Source: Lithobates sylvaticus
Lineage: Eukaryota; Chordata; Amphibia; Anura; Ranidae
Length of the DNA: 64,000 bases
NCBI GenBank assembly: GCA_028564925.1
Contig: CM053027.1
Span: 244,119,649-244,183,648 of the forward strand
Direction: 5' to 3'
Shown: in pieces, positions 34,362-44,964 of the stretch
Numbering within the stretch: the stretch's first letter is position 1
Layout of the letters: each line of letters begins with the position of its first letter
The notes under the pieces: model-generated
Told to the model about the DNA's origin: nothing
The model's input: only the letters and a program-made list of their open reading frames with translations
Database searches by the model: none
Program-made: the position numbers and the translations under genes

Positions 34362-34632
34362 CTCAGCAACAAACCAAAGAGGAACGCAGCGATGGAGAAA
34401 CTTGGGGAATTTGCAAAGCCTTGGACACCCACAGGAAACATCATTTTTGAAGCTTCTAAAATTGGTGGCCTGAGGACTACCTATCTAAATAATAAGGGAG
34501 TGCTATCTGGTCCTGAAGTCCAAAACATCAACACAACACAACTGCAGCAGATGCCATCTAGGTCCCCAGGCTCTGGTCCTACGAGAGGCTCCATCTTCTC
34601 TCAGACCAGACTGAATCCAGGTCGTCACTCTC
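34362..34632 (+). pseudogene. Inverted, diverged partial copy of the MADF exon
   Basis: This plus-strand stretch resembles MADF exon 1 (35,740 down to about 35,470) at nucleotide level: CAAACCAAAGAGGAACGCAG against CAAACCAAAGAGGTACGCAG. Translated, it reads KPKRNAAMEKLGEFAKPWTP against KPKRYAAMKKLVEFVKPTIP. It lies in opposite orientation to the MADF gene, just beyond its 3' end. It lacks the first MADF helix and breaks off, so it is a relic. The cause (inverted duplication, or capture from a related element) is unknown. Confidence 0.7.
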
Positions 34633-35819
34633 TTGTCTTCCTTCCACGCTTCCTTGCACGCTGTGGCTGTGGTACTGGTGGGGTGGCAGAAGGAGGAGAA
34701 GGAGGAGGCGGAGCATGGTCACTATCACAAACATGTGTGAGTGTGGTCATCCCCCCAGCCATCCCCTTATTTAGGACCCTGAGGATGACCTCCTCACACA
34801 TGTTGCGTTGCCCCACCTCCATAGCCATCATTTTCGTGGCAACCACGGAGCCAAAGGCCTCCTCGTAGGTGGGTGTGGCATGTAGGGAGGCTGAAGCCTC
34901 TCTGATCAGCCGGAGCGCTGACTCTCCCACCTCACCCCCCCCCCTTCTCGCCCTTTTGTAGGGAAGGCGGAGGGGAGGGACTTGGGAGACAGTCAGGCTC
35001 CTAGGCCTACCCCCCTCTTGGCTGCCACTACCCACCTCTTGGCTGCCACTAACCCCTTCCTCCTCCTGACTGCCACATTCCACAGCCACTTCCTGGCTGA
35101 GGTCTTCCTGTGTATGAAAAAGGGACATAGTTTGAGTTATTTGTTCATCAAACACACACAATTTTCATCTAGTGACTGTTGCAAAATGTTTACAAATAGC
35201 AAACCATACAATTCTCAGCCCTGCAGTTTAGATTCTTGCCCCAAATGTCTCCAACACTACTGTCTGTTGATATGTCAAACACGTTAGGAACTAAGCAATT
35301 GTGGATCCTGAATTAAGTGAACATCATTCATTTGTCACAAAAATGGGTACAAAACTACTATACCTGGCTCAAGCTGGGCTCCTCCACATCTTCCAGACTG
35401 GAAGGCCCAGGTTGCTCCTCGGAAGCCTCATCAGGGGTGGCGTGCATGGAATGACGCGTGCAAGGTAGAGTCGAGAGTGACTCCCTGACATTAGCCTGGT
35501 CTTTGAGAAAATGGAGCCTCTCATAGTACCAGAGCTTGGGGACATAGACCTGATCTGCTGCAGCTCCAGATGCTTGGGACTTCAGGACCTTATTGCGCTC
35601 CCTGAAATAGGTACTCCTCAGGCTGCCAATTTTAAGTCTTAACTTCTGAACGGTTGCCGTGGGGATCGTTGGCTTTACAAATTCCACAAGTTTCTTCATG
35701 GCTGCGTACCTCTTTGGTTTGCTGCTGTAATCAGGTTGTTTGGCCTGCCATAATAGGGGCATTTCCCTGTACTTATCAATGAAGAGGGGGAGAAAACTCA
35801 CATCATTGAAGCCCTCCAT
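34625..35819 (-). CDS. MADF-domain protein of the Harbinger, two exons
   Basis: Exon 1 is 35,819-35,364 (start MEGFNDVSFLPLFIDKYREM). It ends at a CAG|GTATAG donor. Exon 2 is 35,107-34,625, after an ATACACAG acceptor, and both junctions are phase 0. Together they give about 312 aa. The MADF DNA-binding domain spans residues about 8-100 (YREMPLLW, LRLKIGSLRSTYFRE, PKLWYYERLHFL). A Ser/Gln/Gly-rich linker, a basic KRARR patch and a helical C-terminal part follow. Such proteins help bind transposon ends or import the transposase; that role is inferred. It shares an upstream region with the Myb-like gene. The exon model is by eye. Confidence 0.75.
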
Positions 35820-36126
35820 AATCTCTGCAAGACACAACACCACACAAAACACTATAAATAATGTCAGGCTAAACTCTCCTAATCTTCTCCATAAATAAGC
35901 CTCAAGGTCTAATCAGTCTAGGCTAGTTATGTACCAAGTTCAAATTGTACCTTCGTTCTAGCGATCGTCTCGTGCGTGAGCTTTCTCCTCGTCTCACAGA
36001 TCGTGGCTACGACACAGGCGTGTGACGTTTTATATACAGTGCGCATGCGTCAAACTCCGCCCGCCCCTGACGATCTTTCTCGTCTATTCCCCACCCCTTC
36101 TCTTTACGGCGCAGTGGGGAGAGCAC
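35820..36126. promoter_or_regulatory. Divergent promoter-like region between MADF and Myb-like genes
   Basis: About 300 bases between two divergently oriented starts. Visible motifs are GTGTGACGTTTTATATA (CRE-like plus TATA) near 36,019-36,037, GCGCATGCG (NRF1-like) near 36,042-36,051 and CCGCCCGCCCC (GC box) near 36,057-36,068. Shared control of the two accessory genes is inferred. Confidence 0.5.
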
Positions 36127-36481
36127 ATGGCGGGGACACAGCAGGTGCGCCCCAAATATTGCAGCAACGAGGAGGAGGACGAGGAAAGGCCGGAGGCAGA
36201 AACGTCCCGATCCCGGCGGCTGAAATTTAAGGCCTCCAATACGTCTTTTGGAGAAATGTTGGAGATGGTGGACATATTGAAGAGGAGCGACTATGATGGG
36301 AAGTATGGGCCTTACCTCAACCCAAATGTCAGAAAGGCCAAGATCATGTCTAAATTTGTGAGGAGGCTGTACAATTATTTTGGGGTACAACGATCCAAGG
36401 AGCAACTGAGGAAACGCTGGTCAGACCTGAAACTGAGGGAGCCCGATCAGTACAGAAAGATCAAGCGAGTTCTTCAAAAAA
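36127..36481 (+). CDS. Myb/SANT-like protein of the Harbinger, exon 1
   Basis: The ATG at 36,127 starts MAGTQQVRPKYCSNEEEDEE. The Myb/SANT-like trihelix domain covers about residues 38-115, with FGEMLEMVDILKRSDY, FVRRLYNYFGVQRSKEQLRKRWSDLK and REPDQYRKIKRVLQK. The exon ends at a GTAAGT donor (36,482). In Harbinger elements the Myb-like protein binds DNA and carries the transposase into the nucleus. The following intron was later invaded by L1-D, so exon 2 now lies 8.9 kb away at 45,396. Confidence 0.8.
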
Positions 36482-36487
36482 GTAAGT

Positions 36488-36950
36488 AGTTGTGTTTTGT
36501 GTTTGATTTCTTGCTTGCATACTGCTCCATGTGTTTGGATTTTTTCAATGTTGTACATTAGAAAATGGCCACTTTCATGTTCGTCTGTGCATTCGATCGT
36601 ACTCAACCTCGATCGTTCGGCCACTTATAATACGAGGTTTGGTGAAGTTTTTAGTGAAAGGAAGTTTGTTCTCAATAGAGATGTCATCAAGAATGTAAAG
36701 CAAATTTATTCAATGTAAAGGAGAGGTCACTCAGTAGCTGTTTACCCATCTGGACTCTAGAGCACTAGTGCTGGGACACACAAACCCCCTTTTTATTATG
36801 CTTTTCCACACATGTGCTCCAGTGGATACTAGAGGGGTGTCTCCATCAGACAAACTTCTACCAAAAAGCTAGTAAGTTTTGCACCTTTACAAAGTGACTA
36901 CATTCATGTTGTTGTCATTTGTCACTGGCCAACCAAAAATATTGTCCCTC
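36488..36950 (+). other. Intron of the Myb-like gene, left part
   Basis: Non-coding, between the GTAAGT donor and the L1-D insertion point. It ends in the ACTTTCAAGCAATGTT that is duplicated on the far side of L1-D. Confidence 0.7.
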
Positions 36951-36967
36951 ACTTTCAAGCAATGTTT
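36951..36967 (+). repeat. Left target-site duplication of L1-D
   Basis: ACTTTCAAGCAATGTTT, repeated at 45,314-45,330. The last T is ambiguous because it meets the poly-T tail. Confidence 0.85.
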
Positions 36968-37256
36968 TTTTTTTTTTTATATATCTTTATTTATCAAAAT
37001 TTTCTACATTTTTACAAATTTTCATACAATTACATTTATACAAAGTGTGCTTATCTCTTTCTTATTCATTTGTATATCATATCTCATGCATATAATCATC
37101 TAACTTTATTTATATTTCCATAAATTTACTAACCCCTTGCTTCTACACATCCATCCGTCAATTATTCACCATTTACAACTCATACCCAAACACAAAAAAA
37201 ATAAAAATAAAAAAAAAAAAAAAAAATAATAATTTGCAAATAATAAATATAATGCC
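36968..37256 (-). other. L1-D 3' UTR and poly-A tail
   Basis: On the minus strand the end reads AATAAAGATATATAAAAAAA. An A-run inside the UTR appears on plus at 37,196-37,226. It contains no gene. Confidence 0.8.
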
Positions 37257-40200
37257 CTATTTCTCTCCTATTAAACTCTTCCATCCTGGGTGCAATATTT
37301 TAAATCCTAGCCAGGTCTGCCAGACATTATTTGCTCCTTCTCTATTTGCATTTTCCTTTTCCATTCTTGTCTCCATTTTACACATTTCGTCCATCTCCAT
37401 CTCCCACTCATCTATATTTGGACCCCTACTGTTTTTCCATTTCCTGGCTATAATGGTTCGTGCTGCCGTTAAGAAAAATTTCAAAGTTCCTTTCTTTACC
37501 TTATTTATAGATCCCATATTCATTGACATTATTGACATCAGGATATCGGGTTGTATTTCTATTCCTGTCATCAAGGCATATGCCTTATATATCTGTTGCC
37601 AAAATCTATTTACTTTAGGACAATGAAACCATATGTGTGACATTGTTCCAACCGCTTGAAGGCATCTCCAGCATGTTTTACTATTTTCGGGGTTAATTTT
37701 ATTCATATCTGTTGGACATCGGTACCACCTCGTCAATAATTTATAATTCCTTTCATGGTCTCTACTAGATTTAGATAGTTTATGGATAATTTTAAAGGCT
37801 TCTTTCCATTTTTCTTTCGGAATATCTATTTCTAATTCTTCTTCCCACCTTTTTATGTAATTCATCTCTTTTACCATGTTATTTTTCATTAAATATTTAT
37901 ATACCATGGACAAATTATGGATCGGCTTCTGTTCTTGTATTAATATTTCCTCGAGGGCTAGTAACGGTCTGCTTATTACGTCTTCTTTTGCTATAACGGA
38001 AATATATTTATTTAATTGCCAATACTGGATCCAGTTGTTTTTATATTCTATGCCCATTAATTCAAATGGTATTAACCTGTTTTGTTCTATAATATCTTTT
38101 ATTCTGATATCTTGTTTTTTATTCCATTTTAGGAAGGTCTCTACCTTCACCGCTTGCGGAAATTCAGGGTTATCAAATATAGGCGTCATTGGTCCTATAA
38201 ATGTTGATCCTTTTCCTTGTTTTACTAAACCGTCCCATACTTTCAATACCCGGCTCACGAAATATGGCATATCCTTATCTGGTGGACGTTTCTCCTTTCT
38301 AATCCATGGCAAAGACCTTAGGCTAATGTTTGACATCTCTTCTTCCAGTTTGACCCATTCTTTAGAGTCTTCATTTTGGAACCAGTCTATCACTCTGGTT
38401 ATATGGGCCGCTTTTAAGTATGTCAAAATGTCTGGAAGTGCCAGTCCCCCTTCCTCCTTGGCACGGGTCAATATTGTTCTACTTATTCTAGCAGGTTTCC
38501 CGGCCCAAACAAAACTTCCTATAATTTTGCGAATTTGATTTACCATTTTCTTTACAGGAAACAGGGGTATGGCCTGGAATATATATAAAATCTTGGGTAA
38601 AATATCCATTTTTATTATGTTTATCCTCCCTATCCAGGAATGATTTCCTTTTGCATATTGTTGTAGTAATTTATTTATTTTATTTGTGATTGGGAGGTAA
38701 TTAAGTTCATATAATTGGTCTAAATCTCTAGGGATGTAAATTCCCAAGTATTTTACGGCTAAAGGTTGCCATTTGAAAGGGAAGTTGGTCTTAATTATTT
38801 CTATTTTATTTTCGGGGAGTATGATGTCCATTATTTCAGATTTGTTGTAATTTACTTTGAAGTTACTAACTTTGGCAAATTCCTGTATTAGGTTGGGAAG
38901 TGTTATTACCGGGTTTGTTATGTATACCAATAAATCATCTGCATAAACAGACAGTTTGTACTCTGTCTCCCCTACCTTTAGCCCTTGTATATCTCTATTT
39001 TTCCGGATGGCTATTGCTAAATGTTCCATAACCAACACATACAGTAGGGGAGACAGAGGGCAACCCTGTCTGGTTCCGTTAGTTATCATTATAGGCTCAG
39101 AAATCTCTCCTGCTGCTCTAATTCTAGCAATGGGTTTTTGATATATTACCATTATTTTTTCCAATAACTTCGGTCCTATTCCCCATTGTTTCAGTGTCTC
39201 TTCGAGAAAACACCATCCCACCCTGTCAAACGCCTTTTCGGCGTCTACCGTCAAGAGACAGGATGGGATGGTGCATCTCTGAGCATAATCCATGAGCGTT
39301 ACTGTTTTTGACGTATTATCTCGTGCTTCTCTCCCTTTTACAAAACCTGCTTGATCCAGATGTATATAGTTTGGAAGTATAGGAGTTAATCTGTTGGCTA
39401 TGATTTTTGAATATATCCTGAGATCAATATTTGTCAACGAAATGGGTCGATAGCTGCCACAGTTGGTAAGATCTTTTTCGGGTTTGGGTATTAAAGAGAT
39501 GTAAGCTTGCATTCCCTGTGGGACGAAAGGTTGTTTAATTGTTACTTCGTTAAATAAGCACTTCAAGATTGGAACCAGTAAATCTCTAAACATTTTATAA
39601 AACCTCGGGGTGAAGCCATCTGGGCCTGGGCTCTTCCCTATTACTAGAGAGTCCACTACTTTTTTAATTTCCTCTTCTGTTATTTCCTCTTCGAGTTGTC
39701 CTTTCTCAAGCTCTGTTAATTTTTGTATCGGGGTATTCTTTATATATTCCTGCACTTGCTGTTGATAGGCTTCCGGGTTCCTTTCTGCCAAAGGATTGGG
39801 GATGTTATATAACTTAGTATAAAAGTTACGAAAGGTATCAACAATGTCTTTTGGTTTATGGACATATTTACCCGTTTCATCTTTTATTTTTACAATTGAG
39901 GTTAAGTTTGTTTGTAGATGTATCTTTCTCGCTAATAATTTCCCCGGCTTGTTTCCTTGGACATGATTCAAAGAACGTATTTTGTCTCGGTTTAGTAGGG
40001 TTTCCTCATCTAATAATGTTTTCAATTCGTTTGTTTTGGTGGTTAATTCTTTTAATAGTTCCTGCCCCATCTTTTGTTTGTGTTCTTTACTTATTCTTTC
40101 TATTTCTCTTGATAATTGAGTTATTTTATTGCCTTTCAGTTTTTTTAGTCTAGACCCATGCTTGATAAATAGACCTCTTATAATGCATTTTAATGTTTCC

Positions 40201-41141
40201 CATTGATTAGGTGGGGAGGTATTATCACCTATGTGGTCTACTGAAAAATTCGTTATCGCTTCTCTGATCTCTGTTAAGCAAGTGTCGTCAAACAATAAAT
40301 TATCATTGAGTCTCCAAGAGTTCCTAGTTCTTTTTCCTTTATCTATAGTCAAAGTGATAAAGATAGGTGCGTGGTCTGACCATATCGCATTGCCGATCTC
40401 TGGAGAGGAGAGCTCCGGCAACCCATGTTGGTTTATCAGGAGGTAGTCTAGTCGGTGATAAGTTCCATGGACCTTTGATAGGAATGTGTAGTCCCTATCT
40501 TCCGGGTGGGCCATTCTCCATGTATCTACTAGATGGTATCTATTCAACATTTCTGAAAACTTTTTTCTTGCCATACTTTTTTCTTTTTTTGGAGGAGCTG
40601 AAGTGTCCAACTCGGGGTTAAAGATAAAGTTAAAATCTCCGCCAATTACCGTGATCCCTTCTGCTTTGCTCATTAAATCTGTGAGGAGTTGCGTCCCAAA
40701 TTCGATTTGGTCATAATTAGGTAAATATATGTTAATGAAGGTGTATTTCTTGCCATAGATATTAACCTTTAGCAAGAGCCCTCTTCCATCTTTATTTCTA
40801 TAGATTTCTAAAACTTGATGTGGGACAGATTTATGTATTACGATAGCAACTCCTCGAGATTTTAAGTATGCAAAAGAGTCATGGTACCAGGTTGGATAAT
40901 GTCTATTCCGTATAGTGGGTATGTGGTCCGAACGAAAATGTGTCTCTTGGAGCATAAGTATACCAATATTTTGTCTATGGCATGACTGCAGAACCTGGAG
41001 TCTCTTAGATGGTACGTTTAATCCTCTGATATTGTATGAGCATATTTTTATCATATTGGGAGTTTCACCCAGATGGTGGGAGAGAAAGATGGGAGAAAAA
41101 AAAAAGGGACAAAATTTATCCAAATACCGTCCCTTAATCAA
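37257..41141 (-). CDS. L1-D ORF2: endonuclease-reverse transcriptase, uninterrupted
   Basis: The open frame has 1,294 codons; the likely start is the Met at residue 30 (41,054; MIKICSYNIRGL), giving about 1,265 aa, normal for L1. The AP-endonuclease has NIRGL, LQETHF, GGDFNF and SDHAPIF. The reverse transcriptase has KSPGPDGF, YRPISLTNIDL, LDQAGFVKGREARDN, DAEKAFDRVGW and the YADD box at about 38,930-38,950. The C-terminus has the L1 Cys-His knuckle CWRCLQAVGTMSHIWFHC. All catalytic motifs look intact. It nicks T-rich target DNA and reverse-transcribes the L1 RNA in place. Because the 5' half is inverted, this copy has no sense promoter. Confidence 0.95.
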   Translation of the reverse strand: MIKGRYLDKFCPFFFSPIFLSHHLGETPNMIKICSYNIRGLNVPSKRLQVLQSCHRQNIGILMLQETHFRSDHIPTIRNRHYPTWYHDSFAYLKSRGVAIVIHKSVPHQVLEIYRNKDGRGLLLKVNIYGKKYTFINIYLPNYDQIEFGTQLLTDLMSKAEGITVIGGDFNFIFNPELDTSAPPKKEKSMARKKFSEMLNRYHLVDTWRMAHPEDRDYTFLSKVHGTYHRLDYLLINQHGLPELSSPEIGNAIWSDHAPIFITLTIDKGKRTRNSWRLNDNLLFDDTCLTEIREAITNFSVDHIGDNTSPPNQWETLKCIIRGLFIKHGSRLKKLKGNKITQLSREIERISKEHKQKMGQELLKELTTKTNELKTLLDEETLLNRDKIRSLNHVQGNKPGKLLARKIHLQTNLTSIVKIKDETGKYVHKPKDIVDTFRNFYTKLYNIPNPLAERNPEAYQQQVQEYIKNTPIQKLTELEKGQLEEEITEEEIKKVVDSLVIGKSPGPDGFTPRFYKMFRDLLVPILKCLFNEVTIKQPFVPQGMQAYISLIPKPEKDLTNCGSYRPISLTNIDLRIYSKIIANRLTPILPNYIHLDQAGFVKGREARDNTSKTVTLMDYAQRCTIPSCLLTVDAEKAFDRVGWCFLEETLKQWGIGPKLLEKIMVIYQKPIARIRAAGEISEPIMITNGTRQGCPLSPLLYVLVMEHLAIAIRKNRDIQGLKVGETEYKLSVYADDLLVYITNPVITLPNLIQEFAKVSNFKVNYNKSEIMDIILPENKIEIIKTNFPFKWQPLAVKYLGIYIPRDLDQLYELNYLPITNKINKLLQQYAKGNHSWIGRINIIKMDILPKILYIFQAIPLFPVKKMVNQIRKIIGSFVWAGKPARISRTILTRAKEEGGLALPDILTYLKAAHITRVIDWFQNEDSKEWVKLEEEMSNISLRSLPWIRKEKRPPDKDMPYFVSRVLKVWDGLVKQGKGSTFIGPMTPIFDNPEFPQAVKVETFLKWNKKQDIRIKDIIEQNRLIPFELMGIEYKNNWIQYWQLNKYISVIAKEDVISRPLLALEEILIQEQKPIHNLSMVYKYLMKNNMVKEMNYIKRWEEELEIDIPKEKWKEAFKIIHKLSKSSRDHERNYKLLTRWYRCPTDMNKINPENSKTCWRCLQAVGTMSHIWFHCPKVNRFWQQIYKAYALMTGIEIQPDILMSIMSMNMGSINKVKKGTLKFFLTAARTIIARKWKNSRGPNIDEWEMEMDEMCKMETRMEKENANREGANNVWQTWLGFKILHPGWKSLIGEK

Positions 41142-41631
41142 ATTGCACTCTCACTCCATTCATTCACTCTACCTGCATTTATAGCTTTAATCTATGACTA
41201 ATCTAAGTCAACCCTTAAAATATAAGGTCCCTATTTGGGGTACATGAACGCTTCCCCCAACAGATCGATGTTCTCCCCAGTCAATTTGTATTCTATATAT
41301 GATTTATGTTAAAACCAGAAAAAAATGAGAAAAAACAAACAAAAAAAAAAAAAAAAAAAAAAAGACATGTAACTTTTATGGTCACAGGTAGGGGAGGAAG
41401 GCAGGGAATCGAATCAAATTGGGGAGGGAGAAGGGAGAAGGGAGAGAGAGAGGAGAAAAAAAAAAAAAAATAAAGAGGGGGGGGGGGGGCTATCCAGGGG
41501 GACGGGGACATGGGAAGCTTTAAAGTATAAGATGATTTCACCTGTCCATTACATATCTATGTACGTGCTTATTCATATAAATATACACACCTGTACCCCA
41601 GTGGTTCATTTCCTGTCCGGGGGAGGCAGAC

Positions 41632-41669
<38 letters not shown>

Positions 41670-42070
41670 TAAAAAATATAAGAGAAACCAAAAAAATTGT
41701 GCATTAGTGTTCACCTATTTGGTGTTTATTATTATTTATGCCCTTCTTGGACCGTGAAAAAAGTGTCACACGGAAAAAAAATAAAAAAAAAAAATAGATT
41801 TCCTCTTTTTAGCTCCTTTTTCTCCATCTTCATTCACCTCAGTGTTTTTTAGTGCCATTGTTATTATTGTCCATTTTGGACAGTGAAAAAGCTAAATAAA
41901 AAAAAAAAAAAAAAAAAAAAAAAACATTTTCTCTTTTACTTCAGTGTTTCCCTTTTAATTTTGCGTTGGTGTAGATTATACTAATAATTGTTAATAGTGA
42001 ATGTGAGAAATATCGTGCTGGGAAAAAAAAAAAAAAAAAAAAAAAGAAAAAATAAAAATAAAAAAAAAGG
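41142..42070 (-). other. L1-D spacer upstream of ORF2, with repeated homopolymer tracts
   Basis: Four or more A-runs (on plus: about 41,341-41,363, 41,458-41,470, 41,632-41,664, 41,897-41,924, 42,024-42,045) alternate with related sequence blocks containing AGCACGATATTT on the minus strand. The same block occurs downstream of ORF1 near 44,868. No ORF is seen. Confidence 0.7.
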
Positions 42071-43536
42071 GGGATGACGCTAACCAGAGCAGACGTGTGT
42101 TGAGCACGGCTCTTCCCCTCCCCAGTCAATCAGCTGCAGCTATTCACAGGATAATGGGAACAGCCATGTAGAGCGGGAGATCCCTAATGAACACTGACTA
42201 GATACAATCCCTGCAGATAGTCGGAGAGTCTTCAGCACGGAGAGTTCCAGCAAGAAGATACATACCTACTACTTTTGTAGCAGATTAAGAATACCGACTA
42301 AATTCGATCACGGACTCCCGCTACTGAACGCGGTGAGCATCGGAGAGTGAGGACAGAGCCCGCTGGGATCCGGGAGACAGCAGAGGGAGGAATATAGTTC
42401 TACCTCCCCATACAGCCTTCCATACGACTGTCTATATACAACCTAACGGCTGGGCGGAACTAGCCTAAAACCTTGGAAGAGAGAAGCTGATGCCCTAAAC
42501 GTTTATCGCCAGGTCTACCATACCTTCACCCAAAAGAAAAGAAAAATCTATCAGCGGAGGCCAGAAGGACTTACCACACCGTGCCTGACTGGAGGAGACT
42601 GCCGTACTGCTCTGCCGTTCTATCGGGAGAAGAGATAGCGAGGCTCGATACTCCGAGCCGGCGGAGCTCCGGGGGAGAGACGTCACCATAGCGACGCACC
42701 CGAGAAGGGCCGGAGTTTGCCGAGTATAGCCGGAGCATACCAGCGGCTACTCAAGTTGCAAACATAGTACACACATCTCTTCTCTTCTACATCTCATGGG
42801 CAGTTAAAGATACCACAACCCCCACCATAGCACAAGGTAAATAAAAGAAGAAAAAAAACAAACTCAAGAGGAACAGGGGAGGTAAGATCCTTCTTATACT
42901 TAATATACAAACTGGCAATACTATAGACATTTTTTTTATATATATAAACCAATGGTACGGACTGAATATCCCAAGGGACTGTCGCTGTATAAACTAAGGG
43001 GTTAAAGGTTGGAAAGTCTGAATGGCCTCATGTATTTCTGATACCCCATAGATAATAACGCATCTGATAGTTCATCGGCAAAGTAACAGAGTCTCCTCTA
43101 GAACATACAATAACTCCTCTATACAAGCCTCGCATAAAGCGTTATACACTATGTATTAAAACATATACAGGAAGAGGAGATATTTTGGTGTATACAAGCC
43201 TCGCACAAAGTGCTATACTCTCTGTACTAAACATATGCAGGTAGAGGAGATATTTTGGTGTATACAAGCCTCGCACAAAGTGTTATACTCTCTGTATTAA
43301 ACATATGCAGGAAGAGGAGATATTTTGTTGGAACCCGCACACATAAAAGGACAAACACAATTCAAATAATTTTCTTACTTAATACCAAACAAGTCCTTAG
43401 CCTCCCAATAGAGGCCCAAGACTTTACGGGGCTTACCTGATAAAGAGAGCAAAGAAAATAATAAAGGGGAAAAATATATTAAATCAACTGAAATTACATA
43501 TTAATTTTCAAAATTATTCTCTCTCTTTCTTGGGGA
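42071..43536 (+). promoter_or_regulatory. L1-D 5' UTR (inverted half)
   Basis: A GC-richer start at 42,071-42,780 leads to an AT-rich part with a tandem repeat at 43,120-43,330, and then ORF1 on the same strand. By position this is the L1 promoter-bearing 5' UTR. Activity is inferred. Confidence 0.6.
43120..43330 (+). repeat. Three tandem copies of a ~70-bp unit in the L1-D 5' UTR
   Basis: Units start TATACAAGCCTCGCA at 43,120, 43,191 and 43,261 and end in GAGGAGATATTTTG. They resemble the monomer arrays of some mammalian L1 promoters in position, not in sequence. Confidence 0.85.
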
Positions 43537-44631
43537 ATGCCCCCCAAAAATACACACGCACAAAAAATTAAAAGAGGGTCCGCCGGAGGGACATCTAAAA
43601 TCCTACCAGGGGTAGCAAAATCAAGTCCGAACCCCAAAACAGACATAATAGGATTTTTTAAAAATCCAAATAACCCCAATATACTAGTAACACCTGAAAG
43701 CTCCGAGACACTTGAAATAGTCTCCAGGACCTCCTGTGGAGATTCAGAAGGAGGAACAGATACCACAATGGAGAACGGTGAACAACATAATATACCACAC
43801 ACAGAAGAATTTATGGATAGACAAAATTGGGACATACAATCTTATATAAAATCAATACCCACAAGAGAGGACATGGACAGATATGTGCACAGACTAGAAA
43901 CCTCCTATAAGAGTGAGATACAAACAATAAAAGTGGCAGTTATGGAGACACAAAAAAAGGTTGAAAACATAAACACGAAAATGGAAGATATGAATCAAAA
44001 AATCTATGACCTAGAAGAGAGAAATCGGGAGACCGACAGGTTTTTAGTACAAATGTTTAACTCAAACGATGAAATGGAAAACAGAACCAGACGCAATAAC
44101 ATCAGAGTCAGAGGGCTTCCAGAGTCAGTAACACCAGATAAATTGAAAGATACCCTGCAGGAAATATTCAATACTTTATTAAAACAACCAAACACAACCG
44201 GTATCGAAATTGATCGAGCACATAGAGCACTGGGCCCAAAAGATAAAGACATAACTAAACCTAGAGACGTAATCTCCAGAATACATTTTTTTCGAGTAAA
44301 GGAGAATATTATGGAGGAAGCCAGGAGACAAAGAAACTTCGAATATGAAGGAGCCACACTTATTTTCCTACAAGATCTGTCCAAACATACCTTGATTAAA
44401 AGGAAAGCTCTAAAACCACTCCTAGACATATTAAGAGAAAGGAACATTCTATATAAATGGGGTACTCCATTTCAACTAATAGTACATCAAAATGGTCAGA
44501 AGAATATTTTCCGGGACTTAAAAGATCTCCCAGACTTCCTGAAAAATCTTGACTTACCCTCGATAGACATACCTGCTTGGCCGCAAACATATTCGGACAT
44601 CTCGGAAGGACTTACCAGAAGAAGAAAATAG
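43537..44631 (+). CDS. L1-D ORF1: RNA-binding protein, 364 aa, uninterrupted
   Basis: It starts MPPKNTHAQK. A disordered N-terminal part (residues 1-95) precedes a long coiled coil (about 110-185; HRLETSYKSEIQTIK and then YDLEERNRETDRF). The RRM has RRNNIRVRGLPESV and IDRAHRALG. The C-terminal domain has LKRKALKPLLD-type sequence and NILYKWGTPF, then a basic end RRRK. This is the standard L1 ORF1 trimeric nucleic-acid chaperone. The frame is clean. It lies head to head with ORF2 because of the 5' inversion. Confidence 0.95.
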   Translation: MPPKNTHAQKIKRGSAGGTSKILPGVAKSSPNPKTDIIGFFKNPNNPNILVTPESSETLEIVSRTSCGDSEGGTDTTMENGEQHNIPHTEEFMDRQNWDIQSYIKSIPTREDMDRYVHRLETSYKSEIQTIKVAVMETQKKVENINTKMEDMNQKIYDLEERNRETDRFLVQMFNSNDEMENRTRRNNIRVRGLPESVTPDKLKDTLQEIFNTLLKQPNTTGIEIDRAHRALGPKDKDITKPRDVISRIHFFRVKENIMEEARRQRNFEYEGATLIFLQDLSKHTLIKRKALKPLLDILRERNILYKWGTPFQLIVHQNGQKNIFRDLKDLPDFLKNLDLPSIDIPAWPQTYSDISEGLTRRRK

Positions 44632-44921
44632 ACATAATGGGAGGAGAAGGGGTGGAGGGGAAGGGGGTAGAGAAAATTTAAAATTCCTTTTTTGATTCAA
44701 TTGGCTTTTTTTAAATTTTTTATTTAAAAAAATTATTTTTTTTAGTGTAAAAGGGTATTAAGCATAGACACATCAATGAAAAATCCTCTATTTTTTTTTC
44801 TAATTTTTTACCTTTTTTTCCTTTTTTTTTTTTTTTTTTTTTTTTTTTCCTTTTTTCTTCTCCTTAAGCACGATATTTTTCATAGTTCACTAATAATAAT
44901 TAATAGCATAACCTACATTCA

Positions 44922-44964
<43 letters not shown>

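Noticed and set aside
34392-34868. Plus-strand ORF of 158 codons as an independent gene
   Set aside because: Its first part is the inverted MADF relic and the rest is antisense to MADF exon 2.
37876-38538. Plus-strand ORF of 220 codons opposite L1-D ORF2
   Set aside because: Antisense shadow of the intact ORF2, with a low-complexity hydrophobic translation and no domain.
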